DNA of 38,000 nt from contig DKZA01000037.1 in assembly GCA_002492525.1 (NCBI GenBank), positions 1 to 38,000 of the forward strand, read 5' to 3'. The translations under genes and the position numbers were made by a program. Each line of letters starts with the position of its first letter. The stretch's first letter is position 1. Below, in pieces: positions 24,391-32,784 of the stretch. This DNA comes from Lachnospiraceae bacterium UBA7086. GTDB taxonomy: Bacteria; Bacillota; Clostridia; Lachnospirales; Lachnospiraceae. Under the pieces are notes generated by a model that worked only from the letters and a program-made list of their open reading frames with translations, had not been told where the DNA came from and made no database searches.

Positions 24391-25443
24391 TTGGAACAGT
24401 TGACTGCGAACAAACCGGCCAGAAATTCTAATTACGAATTACTGCGCATTATTGCGATGTTTATGATTGTATTTATTCATGCCAATATGTATCTGTTTCA
24501 GTTTGTGGGCGGAAAAAGCGCGGTTTTTTATAATGGAATGGTCAATGGAATCTGTAATATTGGTGTGGCCTGTTTTATGCTGATATCCGGCTATTATGGC
24601 ATGAAGTTCGACCTGGGAAAATTCGTCAGGATGGAATGTATGATGATCACCTATTCTCTGGCGGAGACGGTTCTTTTGTGCCTGATGATGCCGCAGCAGA
24701 TGCAGGGCGCGGCATTGTTGGAACAGCTGGCAAAGTCGTTTATGCCTTTCATTACCAGAAAGCACTGGTTCTATTCTTGTTATGTGTGTCTGCTTTTTTT
24801 GAGCGGCTATATCCAAAAGTTTATCGAACATCTTAAAAAGGAAGAGTTTGAGAGGCTGCTTGCGCTGCTTCTGGTCTTATTCAGTGTTCTGCCGACTCTA
24901 TTTTATTTTGAGCTGATCCCGGATAACGGGAAAGGGCTTGTCCATATGATTATGGTGTATATGATCGGCAGATATATCCGGATGTATAAGGACGTGAAGA
25001 TGCCCAGAAAAGCGATGATACTTTTTGTGATTCTCTGGATCATAAACGGGATATCTCATGAAATTCCTGTTCAGATTGGCGGTATTTATCATCATCTGTG
25101 CAAGGATAACAGCATTACCAATCTGATCATGGCCGTGATATTATTTTATTCCTTTAAAGAGTTTACCTTTCAATCCCGTGTGATCAACCGGGCAGCAGGC
25201 AGTGTTTTTGCGGTTTTTGCCTTAAACGATGCGCTGGTACTGGTGGTTATGCAGATCCTGTTTGCCAGGGGATTCCATGGTGCCCAGGGGATCCTGGGAT
25301 TCATGATGCTTACGGGAGTTGTTATGGCTATTTTGGCAGGATGCCTTATCTTTGGCGAAATCAGGAGACTGCTGTTGGACAGGGCGGACCGGTATCTGGG
25401 AAACCTGGCAGAGCGTAAGATTATGAGCAGGTTAAAAAGTTAG
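24391..25443 (+). CDS. Acyltransferase-3 family integral membrane protein
   Basis: A 350-residue membrane protein with about ten hydrophobic segments. The opening RNSNYELLRIIAMFMIVFIHANMY carries the family R..E..R......V...H pattern; the histidine is the expected catalytic-site residue. Such proteins O-acetylate or otherwise acylate surface polysaccharides, peptidoglycan or secreted sugars. It starts with TTG at 24391, with AGGGGAGAGG 10 nt upstream and no nearby ATG that keeps the conserved N-terminus. The neighbours (hflX upstream, aconitase-like gene downstream) give no clue to the acceptor. Confidence 0.85.
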   Translation: MEQLTANKPARNSNYELLRIIAMFMIVFIHANMYLFQFVGGKSAVFYNGMVNGICNIGVACFMLISGYYGMKFDLGKFVRMECMMITYSLAETVLLCLMMPQQMQGAALLEQLAKSFMPFITRKHWFYSCYVCLLFLSGYIQKFIEHLKKEEFERLLALLLVLFSVLPTLFYFELIPDNGKGLVHMIMVYMIGRYIRMYKDVKMPRKAMILFVILWIINGISHEIPVQIGGIYHHLCKDNSITNLIMAVILFYSFKEFTFQSRVINRAAGSVFAVFALNDALVLVVMQILFARGFHGAQGILGFMMLTGVVMAILAGCLIFGEIRRLLLDRADRYLGNLAERKIMSRLKS

Positions 25444-25465
25444 GAAAGATGGGCAGATGATTATG

Positions 25466-25497
25466 GGTTTGTGTCTGTGCGCTGTTTGACACAAACC
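25466..25497 (+). promoter_or_regulatory. Perfect 10-bp inverted repeat before the aconitase-family gene
   Basis: GGTTTGTGTC (25466-25475) and GACACAAACC (25488-25497) are exact complements around 12 nt. No T-run follows on either strand, so an operator or leader hairpin is likelier than a terminator. Confidence 0.5.
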
Positions 25498-25554
25498 TGA
25501 GAAATGTCTGGACATAATAATGTGAGTAAGAAACAGCGCAGAAATGAGGGCAAT

Positions 25555-27855
25555 ATGATTACATTAGCAAAAGGCGGCGCGTACCTTGTCAAAGGAATGG
25601 AGATTATTCCGGAAGACGGAGAGTGCGCAGACCGGATTAAGAGTATGACAGGGCAGGAGGTATCGAAGCAGGAAGCGGCGAAAAATACCATGGCATATGG
25701 TATCCTGGCAGCTCATAATACTTCCGGCAATATGGAGAAGTTGAAAATTAAGTTTGACAAGCTGACTTCCCATGATATTACCTTTGTGGGAATCATCCAG
25801 ACGGCGCGGGCTTCAGGACTTACCAGATTTCCCATTCCCTATGTGCTTACCAACTGTCACAATTCTCTGTGTGCAGTGGGCGGCACCATTAACGAGGATG
25901 ACCATATGTATGGTTTGACCTGTGCGAAGCGTTATGGCGGTGTCTATGTCCCCCCGCATCAGGCGGTAATACATCAGTATGCGCGGGAGATGCTGGCCGG
26001 CGGCGGCAAGATGATTCTGGGATCCGATTCTCATACCAGGTATGGCGCGCTGGGAACCATGGCTATGGGTGAGGGCGGGCCGGAACTGGTGAAACAGCTC
26101 CTGTCCCAGACTTATGATATTAATATGCCGGGCGTTGTGGGCGTTTATCTGACAGGAGAACCTGTCAAGGGTGTGGGCCCGCAGGATGTGGCCCTGGCTA
26201 TCATCGGCGCCGTGTTCGGCAACGGATATGTGAAGAATAAGGTAATGGAATTTGTAGGGCCGGGCGTGGCATCGTTAAGTGCCGATTTCCGTATCGGGAT
26301 TGATGTGATGACCACGGAAACCACCTGTCTGTCTTCCATCTGGCAGACGGATGATCAGATTAAGGAGTTTTATGAGATTCACGGCAGGGCGGCAGAATAT
26401 AAGGAGTTACAGCCCGGGGAGGTGGCATATTATGACGGCATGATCACGGTGGATTTGTCAAAGATCAGACCGATGATTGCGATGCCGTTCCATCCCAGTA
26501 ATACGTATACTATCGACGAGGTCAATGCCAATCTGCAGGACGTGCTTCATGATGTGGAGGAACGGGCGAAAGTAAGCTTAGACGGTGCGGTGCCTTATTC
26601 TTTGCAGGATAAGGTGGTGAACGGTAAATTCATGGTGGATCAGGGAATCATTGCAGGCTGTGCAGGCGGCGGCTTTGAGAATATCTGTGCAGCGGCGGAT
26701 ATCCTGAAGGGCTCCTATATCGGGGCGGACGGCTTTACATTAAGTGTGTATCCTGCTTCCATGCCGGTGTATATGGAACTGATCAAAAACGGCTGCGCGG
26801 CTACGATCTTAGAGACGGGAGCCGTCCTAAAGACGGCTTTCTGCGGTCCTTGCTTCGGAGCGGGAGACACGCCGGCCAACAATGCGTTCAGTATCAGACA
26901 TTCCACCAGGAACTTCCCCAACAGGGAGGGTTCTAAGCTGCAAAACGGACAGATTTCTTCCGTGGCGCTGATGGATGCGCGTTCCATCGCGGCTACTGCA
27001 GCCAACAAGGGTGTACTAACGCCGGCTACTGCGTTTGACGGAGAGATTGGGAAATATCAATATCATTTTGATGCTAATATTTATGCGAACCGTGTTTTTG
27101 ATTCCAAGGGTGTGGCGGATGAGAGCGTGGAGATTCAGTTTGGCCCCAATATCAAGGACTGGCCGGTGATGGGAGCACTGCCGGAGAATCTGGTACTGCG
27201 GGTGGTATCGGAGATTCATGATCCGGTGACTACCACGGACGAACTGATTCCTTCCGGAGAGACCTCTTCTTATCGTTCCAATCCTCTGGGGCTTGCGGAA
27301 TTTACCTTATCCAGAAAGGATCCTGAATATGTGGGCCGGGCAAAGGATATCCAGCGGGCGGAGAAAGCCAGGATGGCCGGAGAACATCCCTGTCAGGTGC
27401 ATCCGGATGTGAAGCCGGTGATGGGAGTGATTAAGAATACTTTTGCGGATGTCTCCCATGAAAATACAGGATTCGGATCCACTATCTTTGCGGTGAAACC
27501 GGGCGACGGTTCCGCCAGGGAACAGGCGGCAAGCTGCCAGAAGGTGCTGGGCGGCTGGGCTAATATTGCCAACGAGTATGCCACCAAGAGATACCGCTCT
27601 AATCTGATCAACTGGGGGATGCTGCCGTTTTTGATCGAGGAGGGCGAACTGCCATTCCGGAATCTGGATTATTTATTCTTCCCCGGTATCCGCAAAGCCG
27701 TGGAAGAGAAAGCAGAGACCATAGAGGCTTATAAAGTATCTGTGGAGGAGAATCAGCTTTTGCCCTTTACTTTAAGGCTGGGTGAGCTGACGGACGAGGA
27801 GAGACAGATCATCCTGAAAGGCTGTCTGATCAATTATAACAGAAAAGACAGTTAA
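25555..27855 (+). CDS. Aconitase-family hydratase (divergent)
   Basis: A 766-residue protein of the aconitase superfamily. The three [4Fe-4S] cysteines are present at C369 (IIAGCAGGG) and C430/C433 (CGPCFGAG), positions very close to mitochondrial aconitase (358, 421, 424). SDSHTRYGALG and the swivel-domain YRSNLINWGMLPF are also seen. However, the usual GSCTNS is AGCAGGG here and the N-terminus (ITLAKGGAYLVKGMEIIPED) is not that of AcnA or AcnB. It may be a true aconitase or a hydratase for another tricarboxylic or hydroxy acid. The ATG at 25555 has GAGG a few bases before it; an upstream in-frame ATG at 25504 lacks a ribosome site. No citrate synthase or isocitrate dehydrogenase gene is adjacent. 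Confidence 0.85.
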   Translation: MITLAKGGAYLVKGMEIIPEDGECADRIKSMTGQEVSKQEAAKNTMAYGILAAHNTSGNMEKLKIKFDKLTSHDITFVGIIQTARASGLTRFPIPYVLTNCHNSLCAVGGTINEDDHMYGLTCAKRYGGVYVPPHQAVIHQYAREMLAGGGKMILGSDSHTRYGALGTMAMGEGGPELVKQLLSQTYDINMPGVVGVYLTGEPVKGVGPQDVALAIIGAVFGNGYVKNKVMEFVGPGVASLSADFRIGIDVMTTETTCLSSIWQTDDQIKEFYEIHGRAAEYKELQPGEVAYYDGMITVDLSKIRPMIAMPFHPSNTYTIDEVNANLQDVLHDVEERAKVSLDGAVPYSLQDKVVNGKFMVDQGIIAGCAGGGFENICAAADILKGSYIGADGFTLSVYPASMPVYMELIKNGCAATILETGAVLKTAFCGPCFGAGDTPANNAFSIRHSTRNFPNREGSKLQNGQISSVALMDARSIAATAANKGVLTPATAFDGEIGKYQYHFDANIYANRVFDSKGVADESVEIQFGPNIKDWPVMGALPENLVLRVVSEIHDPVTTTDELIPSGETSSYRSNPLGLAEFTLSRKDPEYVGRAKDIQRAEKARMAGEHPCQVHPDVKPVMGVIKNTFADVSHENTGFGSTIFAVKPGDGSAREQAASCQKVLGGWANIANEYATKRYRSNLINWGMLPFLIEEGELPFRNLDYLFFPGIRKAVEEKAETIEAYKVSVEENQLLPFTLRLGELTDEERQIILKGCLINYNRKDS

Positions 27856-28074
27856 GATTTGGAAGAATGGGTCCGATATATAAGGTACAGGAAAGGGTAG
27901 TCTTGGCCAGAGTAGTCTTTCCTGAATCTGAATGATGTTGAGACCATGGACGGTGTTTTGAGGGAAAAGGAATTTCCGTAAAAATGCCGTCTTTTCTATT
28001 GCCATGTATCAGGGAAGGTACAGTCGGGTGACACAGACAGGCGTAGAGGCGGACTCATACAAAAGGAGGGAGTA
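27856..28074. other. Intergenic stretch with a probable terminator and an upstream hairpin
   Basis: After the hydratase gene, CAGGAAAG and CTTTCCTG form an 8-bp hairpin with a GGTAGTCTTGGCCAG loop (about 27888-27923). A second structure at 27949-27995 is described separately. Nothing else is apparent until the AGGAGG ribosome binding site of the next gene. Confidence 0.5.
27949..27995 (+). terminator. Probable intrinsic terminator
   Basis: GACGG..TTTT (from 27949) can pair with AAAA..CCGTC (to 27991) with a two-base mismatch, capped by GGAA/TTCC, and is followed by TTTTC. The stem is irregular, so this is a moderate call. Confidence 0.5.
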
Positions 28075-29118
28075 GTGAAAATTGATTCCAGTACCATAGG
28101 AATGGAATCCACCAGAACCTATAAGTCGGTGACACAGAGAACCCGGATAGGGGTGCGCGGCACTTATGCAGGCGGAGCCGGCGGACTCAATGCCTTTTTT
28201 GATGACAAACTGGGTACCGGAGAAAATGCAGCAGGAGAAGGAAAGACAGCGACCAACTTAGAAGACCTTTCGACACATTTGAAGAATGTGTCAGGCAGCC
28301 GGCAGGTGAATCAACAGGACGATCCGTTAGAGACTGTCCGCAGTATCAAACAGCAGTGTGTGGAGTTTTTGATGGAGCTGCTCTTTCATTTTCGCGGTGA
28401 GAGGTATTCCATAGGAAACGGCGCATGGGGCGGCGGTATGAATATGTATACTGTCAATGGTTTTCAGTCCCAGTATTATCACATGGAGGAAGAGAATACT
28501 ACCTTTTCCACAGTGGGTACGGTGAAGACCGCAGACGGAAGGGAATTGTCCTTTAATCTGGAAATGAGCATGAGCCGCAGATTTGAGGAGTATTATGCAC
28601 AGAATTATGTTACATCTGTGAAAACATTCCACGATCCGTTGGTGATCAATCTGGATACCAATGCTGCCCAGGTGTCTGATCAGAAGTTTTTCTTTGACTT
28701 AGACTGCGACGGCGAGGAGGAGGAAATCTCCAGTCTGCAGGCAGGCAGCGGTTTCCTGGCACTTGATTTAAACGGCGATGGGGTGATTAACGACGGCAGC
28801 GAACTGTTTGGCCCTGAGTCGGGCAATGGATTTGCAGATTTAGCAAAACATGATACGGACGGCAACGGCTGGATTGATGAGAACGATCCCATCTGGGAGA
28901 AGCTGCTGATCTGGACCAAGGATGAGGATGGGAAAGATAAACTTTATCACCTTTCAGATCTGGGAGTAGGAGCTATCGGGCTTGGCAATGTCAATACACA
29001 GTTTGCCCTGAACTCACAAAAAGATAACGAGACCAATGCCATGATTCGCAAAACAGGCATCTTCCTATATGAAAATGGCACGGTATCGACGGTCCAGCAC
29101 CTGGATCTGGCGAGATAA
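28075..29118 (+). CDS. Uncharacterised protein with EF-hand-like calcium loops
   Basis: 347 residues, with no signal peptide or membrane segment. The N-terminal half has no recognisable motif. The C-terminal half carries Asp/Asn/Gly-rich loops of the DxNxDG type: DLDCDGEEEE (about 208-217), DLNGDGVINDGSE (231-243) and DTDGNGWIDEND (260-271). These resemble EF-hand or dockerin-type calcium loops, and the LDLNGDG...DGSELFG phrase is common in large secreted calcium proteins. I recognise the style but cannot assign a function. The GTG start at 28075 has AGGAGG 5 nt upstream. The gene precedes sporulation-like genes but has its own spacing; no co-regulation can be shown. Confidence 0.72.
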   Translation: MKIDSSTIGMESTRTYKSVTQRTRIGVRGTYAGGAGGLNAFFDDKLGTGENAAGEGKTATNLEDLSTHLKNVSGSRQVNQQDDPLETVRSIKQQCVEFLMELLFHFRGERYSIGNGAWGGGMNMYTVNGFQSQYYHMEEENTTFSTVGTVKTADGRELSFNLEMSMSRRFEEYYAQNYVTSVKTFHDPLVINLDTNAAQVSDQKFFFDLDCDGEEEEISSLQAGSGFLALDLNGDGVINDGSELFGPESGNGFADLAKHDTDGNGWIDENDPIWEKLLIWTKDEDGKDKLYHLSDLGVGAIGLGNVNTQFALNSQKDNETNAMIRKTGIFLYENGTVSTVQHLDLAR

Positions 29119-29185
29119 GTTTACGGCAGAAGCTGTGTCTGTATAACAGATATAGGAGGTAAAAGCGCAGGGGACTCACCCCGTG

Positions 29186-29215
29186 GTATAAAAAGGGGGA
29201 CATCTACATAGTAAT
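29186..29215 (+). promoter_or_regulatory. Candidate sporulation (sigma-E-like) promoter of the spoIID-like gene
   Basis: GTATAAA (29186-29192), a 14-nt spacer and CATAGTAAT (29207-29215) approximate the sigma-E pattern (ATATT-type -35, CATA..nT -10). The predicted start would be near 29222, just before the ATG at 29235. Confidence 0.45.
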
Positions 29216-29234
29216 AGTACATGTGGGGTGTCTC

Positions 29235-30218
29235 ATGAAAATGAATAGAATCGTCTTAAATAAAACAAACAAAAGAGAGGCAGGAAACTTTCTTTTGTTT
29301 GTTTTTTTGCTGCCTTATGTGTGCGCCTGCCTGTGGGGACATGTGGGGGAAGAAACAGGACAGATTGTTTCTGGTCAAAAAGAACCGGAACAGGCACAAG
29401 AGATATATAAGGTAGAGGTGCTTATGGATTGGGGAGTCTGGGAACTCTCCATGGAGGATTATCTGGCCTATCGGCTGGCTGTCGTGATGCCTGAGGGATA
29501 TGTTGAGGAGGCCATGAAAGCACAGGCGGTGCTTCTTCGCACCGAGTTGGTATCTTCCTATCGGGAGGAGGAGAGTAGAGTACTGCGGGTGAAGGAAAAC
29601 GGCCTTGCCAAATTATATGGGAATAAACAAAAAGAGGATATCTTGGCAAAGTGCCGAAGGGCTGTGGAAGAGACGAACGGGTTTTATCTGGTTTATCAGG
29701 GAGACCCCATACAGGCTTCTTATTTTAAAATCAGCAACGGACATACCCGGGATGCCGGGGAGGTGTGGCATACGGATCGCTGTCCATATCTTACGGGGGT
29801 GCCCTGTGAGCAGGATAAGGCATCTACGGAGTATAGCAGTGTGGTTACCGTGGAGAAAGCCCGTTACATAGAATTGCTCAAGACACAGGTGGGAGACGCC
29901 TATCAGGAAGATACTTTGTGGCAGGGGGGGCTTTTTTCTTTTGATGCGGCAGGCTATATGACGGAAGTGGTATATACGGAGGAGGGGAAAGAAGAAGTGA
30001 CGATTGACGGGGAGGATTTCCGACACCTGTTCGGACTGAATTCTGCTGCCATTGAAATAGAAAGAGATCAAAGGAATGTCAGGTTCCATGTAAAAGGGGT
30101 GGGGCATGGATTTGGTATGAGTCAGTATGGAGCCAACTGTAAAGCGATAAATGGAGAGAAATATGATCAGATTCTGAAAGAGTTCTTTTTGGGAGCTGAA
30201 TTAGCAAAATTTGAATAA
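29235..30218 (+). CDS. spoIID: SpoIID/LytB-domain protein lacking the catalytic glutamate
   Basis: A 327-residue membrane-anchored protein (anchor about residues 18-35) of the SpoIID family, lytic transglycosylases that cut denuded glycan strands during forespore engulfment. EDYLAYRLAVVMPEGYVEEAMKAQAVLLRTE (about 74-104) is the family signature, but the catalytic Glu of the EMP motif is Val84 here (VVMP). The second block, SNGHTRDAGEVWHTDRCPYL, keeps His and Cys residues that may bind zinc, and GVGHGFGMSQYGA (288-300) is intact. The ATG at 29235 is chosen because the anchor is near; a GTG at 29223 lies 12 nt upstream. A SpoIIQ-like gene follows 63 nt later, which fits a sporulation pair. Confidence 0.85.
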   Translation: MKMNRIVLNKTNKREAGNFLLFVFLLPYVCACLWGHVGEETGQIVSGQKEPEQAQEIYKVEVLMDWGVWELSMEDYLAYRLAVVMPEGYVEEAMKAQAVLLRTELVSSYREEESRVLRVKENGLAKLYGNKQKEDILAKCRRAVEETNGFYLVYQGDPIQASYFKISNGHTRDAGEVWHTDRCPYLTGVPCEQDKASTEYSSVVTVEKARYIELLKTQVGDAYQEDTLWQGGLFSFDAAGYMTEVVYTEEGKEEVTIDGEDFRHLFGLNSAAIEIERDQRNVRFHVKGVGHGFGMSQYGANCKAINGEKYDQILKEFFLGAELAKFE

Positions 30219-30281
30219 GATGTCAGAAATGGGTAAGACTAACACCATGAAACCTATATGAAAAACAGGAGGCATAGTTTC

Positions 30282-31250
30282 ATGGCGAGAAGAAATAGAA
30301 ACAGTATCAGGAAAGAGCGGATTATTATGTTGGCATCTTCGGTGTTTGTTCTGGCGGCACTGACGGTAACCGGTGTTTATGTAAGAAACAATAATAGGGC
30401 GGAGCGGGAAAATTATGTGCTGGATTTTGAAGCAATTGAGAAAAACGGCACGGACACTGCGGAAAATGTCATGCCCGCCGAGGAGTTGGATACGCTCTTT
30501 GCAGAGGTGGGAACAGACGATCTGGATTATGATCCCAGCTTTCAGGAAGCAAACTCCCAGCATGTAGAGAATACCGGAGAGGAAAGCGGTCTTAGAACGA
30601 AGATTTCTCAGGATAAGGAAAGCGATAAAAAAGATGTGAAAGAGGAGGCTGACAAAGAAAAAACAGAGCAAGAGAAGAAAGAATCAGCTAAGAAGAGTGA
30701 GAGCAAGAAAAGTGAACCCGCGAAAAAGCAGGAAGAGGATGCGGAAGCAGGTATGTTTGATGAGACAGTGGATACAGCCATGAGTGAAGATGTACAAGCT
30801 GAGGCAATCTCCACTACGGTACAGCCAAATCTTGATTTTAGCGAAGAGGATGGTCTGGTGTGGCCCATTGTGGGAGATGTACTGATCAACTACAGTATGG
30901 ATCGGACAATTTATTTTCCTACATTGGAGCAGTACAAATATAATCCTGCTATTGTAATTGCGGCTACACAAGGTGAAATGATTTCTGCGGCAGCAGACGG
31001 TCGTGTTACGTCTGTGGCTTATGATCCGACAATCGGTAACACAGTAGTTATGGATCTCGGAAACGGTTATGAACTGACTTATGGACAACTGGAAAATATT
31101 ACCGTGTCCGAGGGCAGTTATGTGAGTGTAGGTGATGGAATTGGAACGGTGGCATCCCCAACAAAGTATTATAGCATTGAGGGTACGAATGTGTATTTCA
31201 AGCTGACTAAGGATGGGGTGCCGGTGAATCCGATGAGTAGGCTGCAGTAG
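30282..31250 (+). CDS. spoIIQ: SpoIIQ-like degenerate M23 (LytM) membrane protein
   Basis: A 322-residue bitopic protein: basic N-terminus, membrane anchor (about 15-34), Lys/Glu/Asp-rich linker (about 107-156), and a C-terminal LytM/M23-fold domain (about 192-320) with the tell-tale AADGRVTSVAYDPTIGNTVVMDLGNGYELTYGQL. All zinc ligands of active M23 enzymes are missing: N221 stands where HxxxD begins, and the YxHL and HLHF histidines are Q269 and Y305-F306. SpoIIQ of Bacillus is also catalytically dead and pairs with SpoIIIAH across the forespore membranes, whereas many clostridial SpoIIQs keep zinc. The ATG at 30282 has ACAGGAGG 9 nt upstream; the ATG at 30258 lies before that site. Confidence 0.82.
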   Translation: MARRNRNSIRKERIIMLASSVFVLAALTVTGVYVRNNNRAERENYVLDFEAIEKNGTDTAENVMPAEELDTLFAEVGTDDLDYDPSFQEANSQHVENTGEESGLRTKISQDKESDKKDVKEEADKEKTEQEKKESAKKSESKKSEPAKKQEEDAEAGMFDETVDTAMSEDVQAEAISTTVQPNLDFSEEDGLVWPIVGDVLINYSMDRTIYFPTLEQYKYNPAIVIAATQGEMISAAADGRVTSVAYDPTIGNTVVMDLGNGYELTYGQLENITVSEGSYVSVGDGIGTVASPTKYYSIEGTNVYFKLTKDGVPVNPMSRLQ

Positions 31251-31257
31251 GATGCAG

Positions 31258-31309
31258 GACCGGACGGAAAGATGTGGAATATCAAGGGTTTAAATGACCG
31301 GACGGAAAG
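31258..31309 (+). repeat. 14-bp direct repeat next to palindrome copy 3
   Basis: GACCGGACGGAAAG occurs at 31258-31271 and 31296-31309. The second instance forms the outer end of copy 3. Confidence 0.7.
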
Positions 31310-31443
31310 TGTCCCGCCAGTTCAACGCAGACGCGCTTTCGCTTCGCAATTTGCGTAGCAGTACTAAGAGCCTGAAGGACAGGCTCTAAGTGCTGACGCA
31401 AATTAAGAGTCTGCTTATGAACTGGCGGGACGCTTTCCTGGTC
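31296..31443 (-). repeat. Structured palindromic repeat, copy 3 (148 bp)
   Basis: Outer arms GTCCCGCCAGTTCA (31311-31324) and its complement (31419-31432), extended by GACC.GG..GGAAAG, enclose the shared core. On the minus strand it reads CAGCACTTAG (31386-31395), a perfect AGAGCCTG/CAGGCTCT hairpin, CTTAGTACTGCT, and then GCGAAAGC (31335-31342). The arms differ from those of copies 1 and 2; only the core is conserved. It is non-coding, between spoIIQ-like and the amidohydrolase gene. Confidence 0.8.
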
Positions 31444-31551
31444 TTGGCAGTTCAGCAATTAGATTCTGGTTCCTAAGATGTGTCTCTTCCATTACGTTTA
31501 AAGCAATTTGTGCAATATGCTTCGCTACATAAATAATCAGGAGGTACCGTC

Positions 31552-32733
31552 ATGCTTATCATACATGGTAATATCAAGACTATGGAAGAGAAAGATTACG
31601 CGGATGGTTTTATCAGGATCTTGGATGGGAAGATCGCGGCGATCGGAACGATGGAGGAGTGTCCGCAGGATGTAATAGCGGGGCATGGAAAAGAGGAGAT
31701 TCTGGATGCCAGAGGGAATCTGGTGATGCCGGGGATTATCGAGGCTCATTGTCATATGGGTATCACGGAAGAAAAGAAGGGCATGGAGGGAGACGACTGT
31801 AATGAGAATGTGAATCCTATCACGCCTTATCTTCGTGCCATTGATGCGATTAATCCTATGGATGCAGCTTTTAACGACGCTTTGCAGGCAGGTATCACAT
31901 CTGCCATGATCGGGCCCGGAAGTGCTAATGTAGTGGGAGGACAGTTCGCCTTTGTGAAGACACATGGGAGATGTATTGATCATATGATTGTTAAGGCGCC
32001 CGCAGCTATGAAAGTTGCGTTTGGAGAAAATCCCAAAGTAAATTATTCGGGACAGGAGACTTCGCCTTCTACACGCATGGCCATTGCCGCAATGCTGCGG
32101 GAAGAACTGACGAAAGCTTTGGCTTACCAGAGTAAGAAGGAGAAAGAGCCGGATATGGAGAAAGATTTTCGGTATGAGTGCTGGCTGCCGGTACTGCGGG
32201 GAGAAATTCCTTTAAAAGCACATGTGCACAGAGCAGACGATATTCTGACGGCAGTACGTATTGCCAAAGAGTTTGGTCTTCGTATGACATTGGATCATTG
32301 CAGTGAAGGGCACCTGATCATGGAGGAATTACAGGAGGCCGGATTTCCGGCTATTGTGGGGCCGGATATGGCCAGCCGTAATAAGATTGAAGTACAGAAT
32401 ATGGCGTTTAAGACGGCAGGGCTTCTTGCCAGGCATGGGATTCTGACGGCGATCACTACAGATCATCCGGTTTCCAAAATACAGTTTCTGCCCATTTGTG
32501 CAGGACTGGCCGTTAAAGCTGGTATGCCGAAGGAAGAAGGACTGCGTTCCATCACGATCAATGCCGCCCGAATCTGCGGTGTGGATAAAAGGGTGGGAAG
32601 TCTTGCTGTGGGGAAGGACGGGGATATTGTAATTTTTGATGGCAGCCCCATGGAAGTATTTGACAGGACTTTATGCACCATTATAGAAGGAAAAATTGTA
32701 TATTATGATGAAGAAAGCGGCATTTTGTGTTAG
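31552..32733 (+). CDS. Amidohydrolase-superfamily metal-dependent hydrolase
   Basis: A 393-residue cytosolic enzyme of the imidazolonepropionase/prolidase-like amidohydrolase group. Metal ligands visible are H66 and H68 (EAHCHMG), HVHRADD and TLDHCSEGH, with the late Asp in TTDHPVS. AMKVAFGENPKVNYSG closely follows the family phrase around the bridging or second-shell lysine. Members hydrolyse cyclic amides or N-acyl and isopeptide substrates; the substrate cannot be decided. The CDS is preceded by CAGGAGG 7 nt before the ATG and ends 51 nt before the GH9-like lipoprotein gene. Confidence 0.88.
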   Translation: MLIIHGNIKTMEEKDYADGFIRILDGKIAAIGTMEECPQDVIAGHGKEEILDARGNLVMPGIIEAHCHMGITEEKKGMEGDDCNENVNPITPYLRAIDAINPMDAAFNDALQAGITSAMIGPGSANVVGGQFAFVKTHGRCIDHMIVKAPAAMKVAFGENPKVNYSGQETSPSTRMAIAAMLREELTKALAYQSKKEKEPDMEKDFRYECWLPVLRGEIPLKAHVHRADDILTAVRIAKEFGLRMTLDHCSEGHLIMEELQEAGFPAIVGPDMASRNKIEVQNMAFKTAGLLARHGILTAITTDHPVSKIQFLPICAGLAVKAGMPKEEGLRSITINAARICGVDKRVGSLAVGKDGDIVIFDGSPMEVFDRTLCTIIEGKIVYYDEESGILC

Positions 32734-32784
32734 AATGGGCATAGGCTTTGAAAAAAGTGAAATAAATATAGAGAGTGATGATAG

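Noticed and set aside
25466..25497. Terminator after the acyltransferase gene
   Set aside because: The stem is good but no T-run follows on either strand.
31508..31535. TTGTGC-N16-TAAATA as promoter of the amidohydrolase gene
   Set aside because: The predicted start would fall inside the ribosome binding site at 31538-31544, so it could not give a useful transcript.
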